From assembly GCA_025963725.1 (NCBI GenBank), contig JAOQAE010000007.1, positions 62,001 through 126,000 on the forward strand: a stretch of DNA of 64,000 nt, read 5' to 3'. Below, one piece after another: positions 50,899-59,904 of this stretch; the stretch's first letter is position 1, and every line of letters begins with the position of its first letter. The position numbers and the translations under genes are program-made. The DNA is from Bacteroidota bacterium. Lineage in GTDB: Bacteria; Bacteroidota; Bacteroidia; 2-12-FULL-35-15. A model generated the notes under the pieces. That model did no database searches. It was not told the DNA's origin and saw nothing but the letters and a program-made list of their open reading frames with translations.

Positions 50899-52551
50899 AT
50901 GAAGAAGGTTTTACTCACTATATGGCTGCTGGGCAGCTTTGTTTTTCTGAAAGCACAATCTTTTACCCTTCAGCTCGGCCAGGATACCCTTCACATCGGC
51001 ATGGGGCAAACGGATACGGTCTCGTTGGGGGTAATACCTTCAGGCGGATTTTCAGCTTCTGTATTTCTATCTGTAGAGAGCTTTCCAACGGCGCTCCCGG
51101 CTATCTCGCCTTCCATTTTGAACGCACCTTACACCAACTGCTATGTTACGGTTCCAACATCAAATCTGAACATCGGTATTCACCGCCTCGTGATCAAAGG
51201 TGAACAGGGTGCACTCATAGCATACGACACCTGCTATGTTGCAGTTACATTCGATCCTGCCCTCAAGTGGTTCCAGTTCAAAAGAGAGAACTCGGGACTC
51301 GTATCAAACGTAAATGCAGTGATCGCTATCGATAGAAACGGTGATGTATGGACTTCCTCCTCACCTTTTACCACTGCCGAAAAGGGGGTTGCAAAATACG
51401 ATCATACCAATTGGTACCAGTGGGTAAACACCACGTACACCCGCACGGATTTCCTTGGCAATGTACTCAGCCAGCAGCCAAATATGATTTTCACCGACAC
51501 TACAAGCGTTTTATTCTCTACCGCAATCGCCTGCGATTCCGCAAACAACAAATGGATCGGGACCAGCAACGGGCTCGTTAAGTTTTCCGACCCGGGATAC
51601 ACCACACTTTTTCCCGGTGAAGTGATCACAGCTGTTGAAACCTATAACGATAAAATATGCGTTGGTACTTCAGGCAACGGTGTACACTATTTCAACGGCA
51701 GTTCGTGGATAACGTATACTACTGCAAACTCATATTTGCCGAATAATGAGATTCATTGCATTGCAATGGAGAACGATACTAATCTCTGGCTGGGAACAAA
51801 CGGCGGACTCGCACATTTTGATACGCATTTCTGGGCAGTGTATAATCCCTCGAACTCGATCATTTCTCACAATTACATCACCAGCGTAACTGTAGATGGG
51901 GCTCATAACAAATGGGTGGCCGCACTTGGCACGGGTCTGATCAAATTCGACAACGCAACATGGCAGCAATTCACTCCTCCCTGCGTCGAGATCTCAGCTA
52001 TCTGTGCCGATCATGCCAACAACATCTGGCTTGGCTTTCAGTCGGGTGAAGTTACAAACGGGTTAGTGAAATACGACGGCACTTCATTCACTCTCTATAA
52101 TTCTTCCAACTCAGGATTTAGCTCCGACCCATCAACACCCGGTTATGGCAGGATCTCCTCTATCAAGGAAGATCCATACGGAGTGCTTTGGATTGCGACA
52201 TTCGGCGACGGCGTATTCGCATATAAGGAAGAAGGCATTTCTCAGGTGCTGCCTTCCTTCCTGGTTACCGGTATGCATTCCATTCCCGTAAAAACAAGCG
52301 CTTCAACCGAAATTTTTCCGAATCCGGGCAACGGTAATTTCACGTTTCGCTCGCAGCTGTTCCTGGATGAAAGCTGCACGGTTATCGTGAGCGACCTGCA
52401 GGGCCGAGCTGTGTACAGCAATTCGTTCCAGGGGAACGGTACCGCTATGCGTAACTTTAGCCTTGATGGAGTAACGCCTGGAATTTACCTTGTTTCGATA
52501 TTCACGAACAACAGCAGCGAAACCTGCAAACTGGTTATTTCCGGCAAATAA
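50899..52551 (+). CDS. Two-component-regulator-propeller surface protein with type A T9SS domain
   Basis: 550 residues: signal peptide to about KAQ (19), a beta domain (about 20-120), then repeats of the Reg_prop type such as NNKWIGTSNGLVKFSDPG, NLWLGTNGGLAHFD and HNKWVAALGTGLIKFD (about 150-430), forming a beta-propeller. The type A CTD (about 470-550) has IFPNPGNGNFTF and PGIYLVSIFTNN. Exported by T9SS; it lacks any kinase or HTH part, so it is likely a binding protein, not a sensor. The ydeI-like gene begins 2 bases after its stop. Confidence 0.82.
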   Translation: MKKVLLTIWLLGSFVFLKAQSFTLQLGQDTLHIGMGQTDTVSLGVIPSGGFSASVFLSVESFPTALPAISPSILNAPYTNCYVTVPTSNLNIGIHRLVIKGEQGALIAYDTCYVAVTFDPALKWFQFKRENSGLVSNVNAVIAIDRNGDVWTSSSPFTTAEKGVAKYDHTNWYQWVNTTYTRTDFLGNVLSQQPNMIFTDTTSVLFSTAIACDSANNKWIGTSNGLVKFSDPGYTTLFPGEVITAVETYNDKICVGTSGNGVHYFNGSSWITYTTANSYLPNNEIHCIAMENDTNLWLGTNGGLAHFDTHFWAVYNPSNSIISHNYITSVTVDGAHNKWVAALGTGLIKFDNATWQQFTPPCVEISAICADHANNIWLGFQSGEVTNGLVKYDGTSFTLYNSSNSGFSSDPSTPGYGRISSIKEDPYGVLWIATFGDGVFAYKEEGISQVLPSFLVTGMHSIPVKTSASTEIFPNPGNGNFTFRSQLFLDESCTVIVSDLQGRAVYSNSFQGNGTAMRNFSLDGVTPGIYLVSIFTNNSSETCKLVISGK

Positions 52552-52552
52552 T

Positions 52553-53125
52553 ATGAAGCCTGTTTTTTTCGCAAAACAATCCGATTTCAGGAAATGGCTT
52601 GAGAAAAACCACCTGAAAGAAAAGGAGCTGCTTGTAGGTTTTTACAAGGTAGGCAGCGGCAAACCGAGCATCACCTGGCCCCAGTCGGTGGATGAGGCGC
52701 TCTGCTTCGGCTGGATCGACGGCATCCGCAGGTCGATCGACGAGGAAAGCTACTCCATCCGCTTTACACCGCGCAAGCCCAAGAGCATCTGGAGCTCGGT
52801 GAACATTAAAAAGATGGCGGAGCTGAAGGAAAAAGGATTGCTCTGGCCTGCCGGTATCGCTGCCTTTGAAAAGCGCGAGGAAAAGCGCTCCGTGATCTAC
52901 TCTTATGAAAAAGCGCCGGTGGAGCTATCGCCGGAGTTCGACAAAAAATTCAAAGCAAATAAAAAAGCATACGCCTTCTTCAAAACGCTTCCCCCTTCCG
53001 TACAACGCGTATCACTGCACTGGGTAATGGCCGCAAAGCAGGAAAAAACGCGAATCTCGAGGATGGAAAGCCTCATCCGCGACAGTGAAGCCGGCCGCAA
53101 GATCAAACCGCTCAGCTACAATTAA
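52553..53125 (+). CDS. YdeI/OmpD-associated family protein
   Basis: The start at 52553 is chosen because the family begins MKPVFFAKQSDFRKWLEKNH; a longer frame adds residues from the previous gene's region. 190 residues with EALCFGWIDGIRRSIDEESY (about 51-70), the YdeI signature, and FTPRKPKSIWS. Function is uncertain; cytosolic. It begins 2 bases after a T9SS cargo gene, probably in one transcript. Confidence 0.88.
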   Translation: MKPVFFAKQSDFRKWLEKNHLKEKELLVGFYKVGSGKPSITWPQSVDEALCFGWIDGIRRSIDEESYSIRFTPRKPKSIWSSVNIKKMAELKEKGLLWPAGIAAFEKREEKRSVIYSYEKAPVELSPEFDKKFKANKKAYAFFKTLPPSVQRVSLHWVMAAKQEKTRISRMESLIRDSEAGRKIKPLSYN

Positions 53126-53250
53126 CTGCTTCTCAGCCGGAACTTCTGTCCGCCTGCCTTTACAAACCAATACCAGAGCCATTTTCAGGCTGTGGCTGGC
53201 ACGGCCTTTTTATCCTGTATACGAAAAAACAGTTTAAGAAATTGAGGGTC

Positions 53251-54216
53251 ATGAAACCAACGTTTAAATTGCTCGTCCTGCTCATCGCAGCATCTATTGC
53301 CTACAGCCTTGAAAGCTTTACGTATATAGATGCCGAACGCCTGCAGGATTCTTCCCTGTTCAAAACGAAGGAAGGAGAAAATCGGTATCTCGAAGCATAC
53401 AAGAAAGCGCTGGCTTTGTGGCCTGTGGAATACAGGGAAGTGGATCTTAAAACAAGTTTTGGAAAAGCACATGTGATCATCAGCGGGGCGGAAAGAGGAA
53501 ACCCGCTGGTGTTGCTGCATGGAATGAATGCCAGCTCAACCATGTGGTACCCGAATGTACAAGCGCTCTCGGCAACCCACACGATCTACGCAATTGATTT
53601 TATTGGAGAGCCTGGAAGATCAGTCCCGGTAAAGAGCCTGAAAACAAGTGAAGACATTGTAAAATGGTACGATGAGGTTTTTGACAAGCTGAATTTAAAC
53701 ACGATCGATATCGCGGGGGCATCGCGCGGCGGCTGGATCGCGCTGCAGCTGGCCCTGCACAGCACAAAGAAAATAAAGCATGTGGTATTGCTCAGCCCGG
53801 CCCAATCGCTGGTGCATGTGAAGCCGAAAAAAGCAGTGGTTAAAAACCTGTATTTTATGTTGAGGCCGCAGCGGGAAAAATTAAGGAGCACGCTCAAAAC
53901 CGTTTCCTCCGATGTGGATAAGCTGGAAGATCCTTTTGTGGAGCAATATTACCGCTGCCTCGAGAATATGAAGGTGGATCCTGATTTCCTTAAAATGGAT
54001 GTGTATTCCGACAAGGAGCTGGAAGCCTTGAAAATGCCGGTATTGGTGCTGATCGGGGATGATGATATTTTCAACAGCAGTAAAAGTATCAGCCGTGCAA
54101 AGCAGCACATTCCGTTGATAGAAACCGGGGTGGTCAAAAATTCAGGGCACTTCCTTTCCATCGACCAGGCGGAAACTGTGAATCAGCAGATCCTTGCTTT
54201 TCTTAGCAAGGGATAA
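53251..54216 (+). CDS. Alpha/beta hydrolase
   Basis: 321 residues from the ATG at 53251; a TTG three codons earlier is possible. A hydrophobic N-terminus (about 5-20) suggests export or a membrane anchor. Catalytic layout: oxyanion region LVLLHGMNASS, nucleophile Ser158 in GASRGGW, acid in LIGDDDIF and His in NSGHFLS. A serine hydrolase such as esterase or lipase; the substrate is not readable. The stop (54214-54216) directly abuts the stop of the convergent TPR gene (54217). Confidence 0.88.
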   Translation: MKPTFKLLVLLIAASIAYSLESFTYIDAERLQDSSLFKTKEGENRYLEAYKKALALWPVEYREVDLKTSFGKAHVIISGAERGNPLVLLHGMNASSTMWYPNVQALSATHTIYAIDFIGEPGRSVPVKSLKTSEDIVKWYDEVFDKLNLNTIDIAGASRGGWIALQLALHSTKKIKHVVLLSPAQSLVHVKPKKAVVKNLYFMLRPQREKLRSTLKTVSSDVDKLEDPFVEQYYRCLENMKVDPDFLKMDVYSDKELEALKMPVLVLIGDDDIFNSSKSISRAKQHIPLIETGVVKNSGHFLSIDQAETVNQQILAFLSKG

Positions 54217-54978
54217 TTATTTCTGTCCCTTTTCCTTTTCAGACAATGCCCATACGAGATTATTCTTTGCAAGCTGGTTCCCCGGCTCCAGCTCAAGCGC
54301 TTTCTTATACAATGCTATCGCATCATCCACCTGCTTTTTCATCATGAATGCCGTACCAATGCTGTTGAGTGCTCCCGCATTCTTTACATCCAGCTCAAAG
54401 ATCTTATTCCAGGCCTCAATGCTCTTATCATACTCCGCTATCTTAAAATAATTCAGGCCGTATTCCGACCAGAACGCCACATCCCTTTTGTGTTGAGGTA
54501 CCTGCTCCTGCGCTTTGATCGCAGACAGCACTTTATTTTTTTCATCGCTCGCCCATTTCAGGTTGTTCTTTGCAAGCTGAAAGGTTGAATCGAGCTGCAG
54601 CGCTTTGGTGCAGGCGTCTACCCCGTTCTGGTATTGCTGCATCATGGTGTACGCCACGCCTAAATTGTTGTAGGCAATGGCGCTCGCGGGGTTCAGCTCT
54701 ATCGCCCTGTTCAGGTGCTCGATGCTTTTGCCCGGCATCTTATTATTGATATACGCCATCGAAAGATTAACGAGGTTATCGAACGTAGGTTTTTCCGCTG
54801 CCGCTTTTTCAAGCGACGCGAGATCTGTTGCAGGTGATTGAACCGCCGCAGCTTCAACCGGAATGGCATTTTCCGGGAGGTCCTTTGTTTTATAAAAAAG
54901 ATAGATCAGCGGAAACAACAGCAGGACCACAAGTGCCGCGATCCCTATTTTTCCTGCCAGAGCTTTTTTCAGTTCCAT
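54217..54978 (-). CDS. TPR protein with N-terminal membrane anchor
   Basis: 253 residues: one membrane helix (about 10-29), then TPR repeats with YNNLGVAYTMMQQYQNGVD and AKNNLKWASDEK. Repeat module EKPT..NLSMAY..AKNN is very similar to two modules at the C-terminus of the divergent 789-residue protein (55087-57456), so the two genes share an ancestor for this part. Likely scaffolding at the inner membrane together with that protein. Stop shares a border with the alpha/beta hydrolase gene. Confidence 0.82.
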   Translation of the reverse strand: MELKKALAGKIGIAALVVLLLFPLIYLFYKTKDLPENAIPVEAAAVQSPATDLASLEKAAAEKPTFDNLVNLSMAYINNKMPGKSIEHLNRAIELNPASAIAYNNLGVAYTMMQQYQNGVDACTKALQLDSTFQLAKNNLKWASDEKNKVLSAIKAQEQVPQHKRDVAFWSEYGLNYFKIAEYDKSIEAWNKIFELDVKNAGALNSIGTAFMMKKQVDDAIALYKKALELEPGNQLAKNNLVWALSEKEKGQK

Positions 54979-55086
54979 TTGATGATTGAGTTAACTATAG
55001 AATTCATGGCCGGAACAAATATCCGGGCCTGCCGCTAAAATAGTTTATTTTTAGTAATTTTAGCGGGAAGAACGCAAAACAGGAAC

Positions 55087-57456
55087 ATGATCCGGCAACT
55101 CTCTGAAGGCTTATCCATTCGCAAAACAATTATTTACCTGCTGGTGCTGGTGCTCGTAACCACCATCACCTACTCCAACCATTTCGGGAACTCATTTCAT
55201 TTCGATGATTCACATACCATCCAGAACAACCTCTACATCCAGGATGTAAAGAACATTCCTTTGTTCTTCAAAGATGGCAGTACTTTCAGCTCATTGCCTT
55301 CAAACCAGTCGTACCGCCCGCTTGTGAGCGCTTCGCTTGCTATCGACTATTGGATGGGAAACGGGTTCAACTTGTTTTACTTTCATCTTTCTTCCTTCAT
55401 CCTTTACCTGCTGCAGGGCATTCTCATGTTCTTCCTGCTGTTCAGGCTGTTTGAACGGGCGTATAAGAATGACTGGAACTTTTTTATCGCCTACGCTGCA
55501 ACGGCCTGGTACCTGCTTCATCCTGCAAATGCGGAAACCATCAATTACATTATTGCGCGCTCCGATCTCCAGTCTACCTTTTTTGTGATCCTCGGGTTTG
55601 TGCTTTATATCTTTTCTCCATTTTGTAAAAAAACGTTTCTTTATCTCATCCCGGTAGGGATCGGTGCCCTGGCAAAGCCGCCAGCGGTGATGTTTGCGCC
55701 CATGCTCTTCTTTTACATCCTGCTTTTTGAGCAGGGGCTCAGCCTCATGGATGCGTTCAGGCAACAGCATTTCCCAAAAGTATGGCAGGCTATTAAAGCC
55801 GTGATCCCTGCCTTTGCATTCTGCGCCGCCATGTACCTGCTGATCGACCATTTTACGCCGCCTTCCTGGCAGTCGGGCGGAACCTCCCGCTTTCATTTCA
55901 TGATCACGCAGCCATTTGTGATCCTGCACTATTTTATCACATTCTTTTTGCCGTTCGGCCTGAGCGCCGATACCGACTGGACACCGCTTGATTCCATCAT
56001 GGACCTCCGTTTTTTTGCCGGCTGCGCCTTCATTGCCTGCATGATCTTTATCGCATTCCTATTCTCACGCGATGCGAGATTACGCCCTGTGAGCTTCGGG
56101 ATCGCCTGGTTCTTTCTTGCGCTCATTCCTTCCTCCAGCATCATTCCTTTCGCGGAAGTGCTGAACGACCACCGGATCTTTTTCCCTTATGTGGGGCTGG
56201 TGATCAGTGTTTCCTGGGTAGCCGGGCTTGCGCTTTTGAAGTACAGGAAGCATGCCGCCTCATTGAAAAAATACAGCATCGCCACCGGAGTCGCTGTGAT
56301 GGTGCTGCTTTCGGGTTATGCCTACGGCGCCTATTCCCGCAACAAAGTATGGAGCACAGAAGAAACCCTGTGGAAGGATGTGACCATCAAAAGCCCTAAG
56401 AATGGCCGCGGACTAATGAATTACGGGCTTTCGCAGATGTCGGAGGGAAATTACAAGGACGCGGAAAGCTACTTTTTAAAAGCGCTGCAGATGTGGCCTA
56501 CCTATTCGTTCCTGTACATCAACATGGGCGTTTTAAAGGAAGCCACCGGCGATAAGGTGAGCGCTGAGAATTATTTAAAAAGCGCAATGCAGTATGGCCC
56601 CGGTTATCCCGACACATGGTATTTTTACAGCCGCTTTCTCGTGAACCAGGGGCGTTATGCTGAAGCTATCCCGATGCTCACAAAAGTGATAGAGTTATCT
56701 CCTGCACACATCGGCGCGCATGAGCTGCTCATGAAAGCATACTCGGATACGGGCGACTGGCAAAAGCTGCGTGAGCTTGCCGAAAGCACGCTGCAGATCA
56801 ACCCCGGAAACCAGAATGCATTGAGCTACCTGGATGCGTCCGGGAACAAAGCCGCGAATGCCGCTGCTCCGCAGGTCTCTGAAGAAGAGGTAAAAAAATC
56901 GCCCAGTGCGGAAAAATACCTCAACCTGAGCCTCGCTTATTATCAGTCGGCCGATTACAACAAATGCATCGAAGCTGCTGCGGAAGCGCTCAAATTAAAA
57001 CCCGACTATCCGGAGGCTTACAACAACATCGGCTCTTCGTACAACATGCTGAAGCAATATGACAAAGCCATAGGGGCCTGCCAGAAAGCGCTTGAACTGA
57101 AGCCGGATTATACGCTTGCAAAGAACAACCTGCTGCTTGCGCTCAACAACCGCGAAGCCCTTGCCATTGCAGAAAAGGCGGCAAAAGAAAAACCGACTGC
57201 GGAAGGCTATCTCGACCTGAGCTTAAAATATTACCAGCAGGGATTGTATGAAAAGTGCATCGAAGCCTGCGGCAATGCGCTTAAATTAAAGCCCGATTAC
57301 GCCGATGCATACAGCAATATGGGCGCATCCTACAACCAGCTGAAGCAATGGGATAAGGCTATAGAAGCTTGTAACAAAGCATTAGCGATCAACCCGCAGC
57401 ATAAGCTGGCAAAGGGAAACCTCAACTGGGCGAAGGACGAGAAGGGAAAACAATAG
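55087..57456 (+). CDS. TMTC-like multi-pass membrane protein with TPR tail
   Basis: 789 residues: about ten helices in the first 430 residues, then TPRs (about 435-789). The first loop has HFDDSHTIQNNLY and a later loop has LLHPANAETINYIIARSDLQ, the pattern of animal TMTC and related bacterial membrane proteins (O-mannosyltransferase type, GT-C fold). A catalytic acidic pair after helix 1 fits. The C-terminal TPR modules (about 600-683 and 703-786) are near-duplicates. It may attach sugars to proteins or help surface glycan assembly; the substrate is unknown. Divergent from the TPR gene it resembles. Confidence 0.72.
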   Translation: MIRQLSEGLSIRKTIIYLLVLVLVTTITYSNHFGNSFHFDDSHTIQNNLYIQDVKNIPLFFKDGSTFSSLPSNQSYRPLVSASLAIDYWMGNGFNLFYFHLSSFILYLLQGILMFFLLFRLFERAYKNDWNFFIAYAATAWYLLHPANAETINYIIARSDLQSTFFVILGFVLYIFSPFCKKTFLYLIPVGIGALAKPPAVMFAPMLFFYILLFEQGLSLMDAFRQQHFPKVWQAIKAVIPAFAFCAAMYLLIDHFTPPSWQSGGTSRFHFMITQPFVILHYFITFFLPFGLSADTDWTPLDSIMDLRFFAGCAFIACMIFIAFLFSRDARLRPVSFGIAWFFLALIPSSSIIPFAEVLNDHRIFFPYVGLVISVSWVAGLALLKYRKHAASLKKYSIATGVAVMVLLSGYAYGAYSRNKVWSTEETLWKDVTIKSPKNGRGLMNYGLSQMSEGNYKDAESYFLKALQMWPTYSFLYINMGVLKEATGDKVSAENYLKSAMQYGPGYPDTWYFYSRFLVNQGRYAEAIPMLTKVIELSPAHIGAHELLMKAYSDTGDWQKLRELAESTLQINPGNQNALSYLDASGNKAANAAAPQVSEEEVKKSPSAEKYLNLSLAYYQSADYNKCIEAAAEALKLKPDYPEAYNNIGSSYNMLKQYDKAIGACQKALELKPDYTLAKNNLLLALNNREALAIAEKAAKEKPTAEGYLDLSLKYYQQGLYEKCIEACGNALKLKPDYADAYSNMGASYNQLKQWDKAIEACNKALAINPQHKLAKGNLNWAKDEKGKQ

Positions 57457-57489
57457 GCAGTTAATCAGTTGGCAGCAGGCAATCAGAAC

Positions 57490-57582
57490 GTCATTGCGAG
57501 GGTTTCGCCCGAAGCAATCTCTTAAACGAAGTACATTGTTTGTCATTCTGAGCGAAATGAAATCCAGCGAAGAATCTCAACG
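57490..57582. repeat. Family B repeat between the TMTC-like gene and the SDR gene
   Basis: Two half-copies: gtcattgcgagggtttcgcc... and tgtcattctgagcgaaatga followed by gaagaatctcaacg. They share wording with the elements at 3253-3327 and 59905-60005. Confidence 0.65.
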
Positions 57583-57611
57583 TAAAACTTAAAATAAACA
57601 AGAAGAACACA

Positions 57612-58295
57612 ATGATCATCATCACAGGCATCACAGGCGGGATCGGAAATTACCTCTTCAATGCGTTTTCGGAAAAAGGCGAAGAAGTGCTTGGCACCTA
57701 TCACCTGAACAAGCCGGAAGGCAGTAAATACAGCAGCTGCAAACAGCTCGACATCACCGATACGAAAGAAGTGGAAGCATTTGTTAAAAGCATTCCGGCC
57801 ACTGCAAAAAACATTACGCTGATCAACTCTGCGGGAATTTCCTACAACTCATTTGCTCATAAATCCGATGCTGCCGAATGGGCGCAGGTGATCAATGTAA
57901 ACCTTACAGGCACTTTCTACCTACTGCGCGCCATCCTTCCGCTGATGCGCGAACAAAACTCCGGCAGGATCATCAACCTCTCCTCCGTTGTTGCGAATAC
58001 CGGCGTGATCGGCACCAGCGCTTATGCTGCTTCCAAAGCGGGCATCAACGGGATGATCAAAAGCATCGCGCTCGAAAATGCGCAGAAGAACATTACCATC
58101 AACAATATCAACCTCGGTTATTTTAAAGTGGGAATGATCGATACTGTTCCGAAAGAGATGCAGGAACAGATCAAAAACAAGATCGCGAAAAAAGAATTCG
58201 GTGATCCCGAAAATATCCTCAACACTATTCAATACATCCGGGAAACGGAATACTTAACCGGATCGTGCATTGACCTTAACGGGGGCCTTGTATAA
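57612..58295 (+). CDS. Short-chain dehydrogenase/reductase
   Basis: 227 residues. The Rossmann glycine motif TGITGGIGNYL is at 5-15, then NSAG, the catalytic Ser in INLSSVV, and YAASKAG with catalytic Tyr/Lys (about 142-146), and a C-terminal GSCIDLNGGLV. NAD(P)H oxidoreductase; FabG-like 3-oxoacyl reductase or sugar/alcohol reductase. The SET-domain gene follows 11 bases later, so they are probably co-transcribed. Confidence 0.9.
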   Translation: MIIITGITGGIGNYLFNAFSEKGEEVLGTYHLNKPEGSKYSSCKQLDITDTKEVEAFVKSIPATAKNITLINSAGISYNSFAHKSDAAEWAQVINVNLTGTFYLLRAILPLMREQNSGRIINLSSVVANTGVIGTSAYAASKAGINGMIKSIALENAQKNITINNINLGYFKVGMIDTVPKEMQEQIKNKIAKKEFGDPENILNTIQYIRETEYLTGSCIDLNGGLV

Positions 58296-58306
58296 GCTGA
58301 TCTGAA

Positions 58307-58738
58307 ATGGCACTGTTAATCAAAAAATCCCGGCTGCCGGGAGCCGGCAAAGGATTGTATACCACAAAAGCTATCCGCAGGGACTCCAGGATCATCGAAT
58401 ACCGTGGTGAGATCATAGGCAACAGGGAGTATCGCCGCCGTACAAGAAGAGAAGAAGACCAGTACCTGTTTTACCTCCGGCGCGACCTGTGTATCGATGC
58501 CCTGCATACGCCGCAATACAAAGCCCGGTACGCCAACGATGCCGCAGGCATTACCCGCGTGAAAGGGATCCGCAACAACAGTGATTACATGACCTTCGGC
58601 GACAAATGTTTTATTGTAGCCTCACGCGATATAAAAGCCGGGGAGGAAATATTTGTCAATTACACTAAATCATACTGGGACAGCATGCGTAAACGGCTGA
58701 AAAAAAGGGAAAAGCGGAACATTCAAAAAAGGCACTAA
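58307..58738 (+). CDS. SET-domain protein (putative lysine methyltransferase)
   Basis: 143 residues, the whole chain is one SET domain. Starts KKSRLPGAGKGLYTTKAI, contains IEYRGEIIG, the RYANDAAG pseudoknot segment at the place of RFINHS, NNSDYM and GEEIFVNYTKSYW at the C-terminus. SET enzymes methylate lysine using SAM; bacterial members are sparse, with substrates mostly unknown (ribosomal or DNA-binding proteins are possible). Highly basic tail (RKRLKKREKRNIQKRH) may bind nucleic acid or acidic partner. Gene follows the SDR gene by 11 bases. Confidence 0.85.
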   Translation: MALLIKKSRLPGAGKGLYTTKAIRRDSRIIEYRGEIIGNREYRRRTRREEDQYLFYLRRDLCIDALHTPQYKARYANDAAGITRVKGIRNNSDYMTFGDKCFIVASRDIKAGEEIFVNYTKSYWDSMRKRLKKREKRNIQKRH

Positions 58739-58753
58739 GGCATCTGCACCGGC

Positions 58754-59086
58754 TTATTTCAATTTCTCCTTCATCAGGGCGATCTCCTGCGCCAGCTGCT
58801 TATTCTGCGAATGCAGCTTCGAAACCACCACCGATAAATGCAACAGGTAAATGAACACCGCGAAGATAGCACCGGTGAACACAAGGTTAGGCGCTTCGTA
58901 CACACCAACGAGATGCGCCATCACTTCCAGCCCATCGCGCCAGAATGAGAATACGATCAGCACCAGCGTGCATGCGATCCAGATGATGGAATACTCTTCG
59001 CGCAGTTTCCCTTTTATAATAAGCCGGACAATATAAAGCAGGAAGAGCAGGCTGACTGCAATTGCAATGATCTGGATTTTTGCCAT
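58754..59086 (-). CDS. DUF2304-domain membrane protein
   Basis: Start at 59086 (MAKIQIIAIAVSLLFLLYIV) is preferred over a start six codons upstream that begins in polar residues. 110 residues with three membrane helices (about 3-22, 34-53, 62-85), the DUF2304 layout. These proteins commonly accompany GT2 polyprenyl-phosphate sugar transferases, exactly the gene upstream here, and may give it a membrane domain. Ends 15 bases from the convergent SET-domain gene. Confidence 0.85.
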   Translation of the reverse strand: MAKIQIIAIAVSLLFLLYIVRLIIKGKLREEYSIIWIACTLVLIVFSFWRDGLEVMAHLVGVYEAPNLVFTGAIFAVFIYLLHLSVVVSKLHSQNKQLAQEIALMKEKLK

Positions 59087-59095
59087 GTGATTTTG

Positions 59096-59165
59096 TTTTA
59101 CCACAGATTACACAGATCTCACAGATTTTATTTTGCCTCTGTGTAATCTGTGCTATCTGTGATGT
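59096..59165. repeat. Family C inverted repeat between the GT2 and DUF2304 genes
   Basis: cacagattacacagatctca and tctgtgtaatctgtgctatc form an inverted repeat, with tgtgctatctgtg as a related unit, each built from the acagat(t) motif. It fills the whole 80-base gap. Confidence 0.65.
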
Positions 59166-59166
59166 T

Positions 59167-59883
59167 TTACCTTCTGAATTTAATTCGTATAAATGTATAA
59201 ATAATTGCGAGCGTAACCTTAAACATGTAATACACCGAAGCAAGCGCACCAATGGATGAAACGCCCCCCTGCCTTTCCAGCATGCTCACCGGCACCTCCA
59301 CTATCTTAAAGCCTTTCAGCGAATATAAGATGATCGATTCCGGCTCCGGGTATTCATCCGGGTAATACACGCTCACCGTTTCAAGCACTCTCCTGCTGAT
59401 CAGGCGAAGGCCGGAAGTGCTGTCGCTGACGGTGATCCCGACCAGCATCCTGTTCAGCTTCTTGAAATAATTGATCCCGAACCTGCGCAGGGCCGAGGAC
59501 TGGAATCCTTCCTTATCGATAAAGCGCGAGCCGATCACCACATCCGCCTGCTGCTCAATGGCTGCTTTCAGCATTTTGGGGATTTCCGAAGCGGGATGCT
59601 GCCCATCGCCATCCACCTGGATCGCATAATCAAAACCGTTCTCAAATGCATACATGAAGCCTGTTTGAACGGCACCGCCGATGCCGAGGTTGACCGGCAG
59701 GTTCAACGCTACGCAATTTAATGTTGAGATCACTTCGGAGGTTGTATCGCTGGAGCAATCGTTCACTACGACCACCTGCAGGTTGAGCTGATGCTCTTTC
59801 GCAATAGCGTTCAGGCCCTGCACCACCGCCGTAATGGCTTTTTCCTCGTTGAATGCAGGGACTATGATTGCGATGCGGATCAT
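59167..59883 (-). CDS. Family 2 glycosyltransferase, polyprenyl-phosphate type
   Basis: 238 residues without membrane helices. IVPAFNEEKAI, VNDCSSDTT and QVDGDGQHP (about 91-99) mark the GT-A nucleotide and metal sites; GSRFIDKEGFQ follows. It probably makes a lipid-linked sugar at the cytoplasmic face. The DUF2304 protein downstream would provide the membrane part. The acceptor gene is not obvious nearby; the GT-C-like gene at 35433 is over 20 kb away. Confidence 0.88.
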   Translation of the reverse strand: MIRIAIIVPAFNEEKAITAVVQGLNAIAKEHQLNLQVVVVNDCSSDTTSEVISTLNCVALNLPVNLGIGGAVQTGFMYAFENGFDYAIQVDGDGQHPASEIPKMLKAAIEQQADVVIGSRFIDKEGFQSSALRRFGINYFKKLNRMLVGITVSDSTSGLRLISRRVLETVSVYYPDEYPEPESIILYSLKGFKIVEVPVSMLERQGGVSSIGALASVYYMFKVTLAIIYTFIRIKFRR

Positions 59884-59904
59884 CTGTTCTTTGAATGTTG
59901 TTTG

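Noticed and set aside
50899-52551. Two-component sensor reading of the propeller protein
   Set aside because: It has only propeller repeats and a T9SS tail; no kinase, receiver or HTH part is present.
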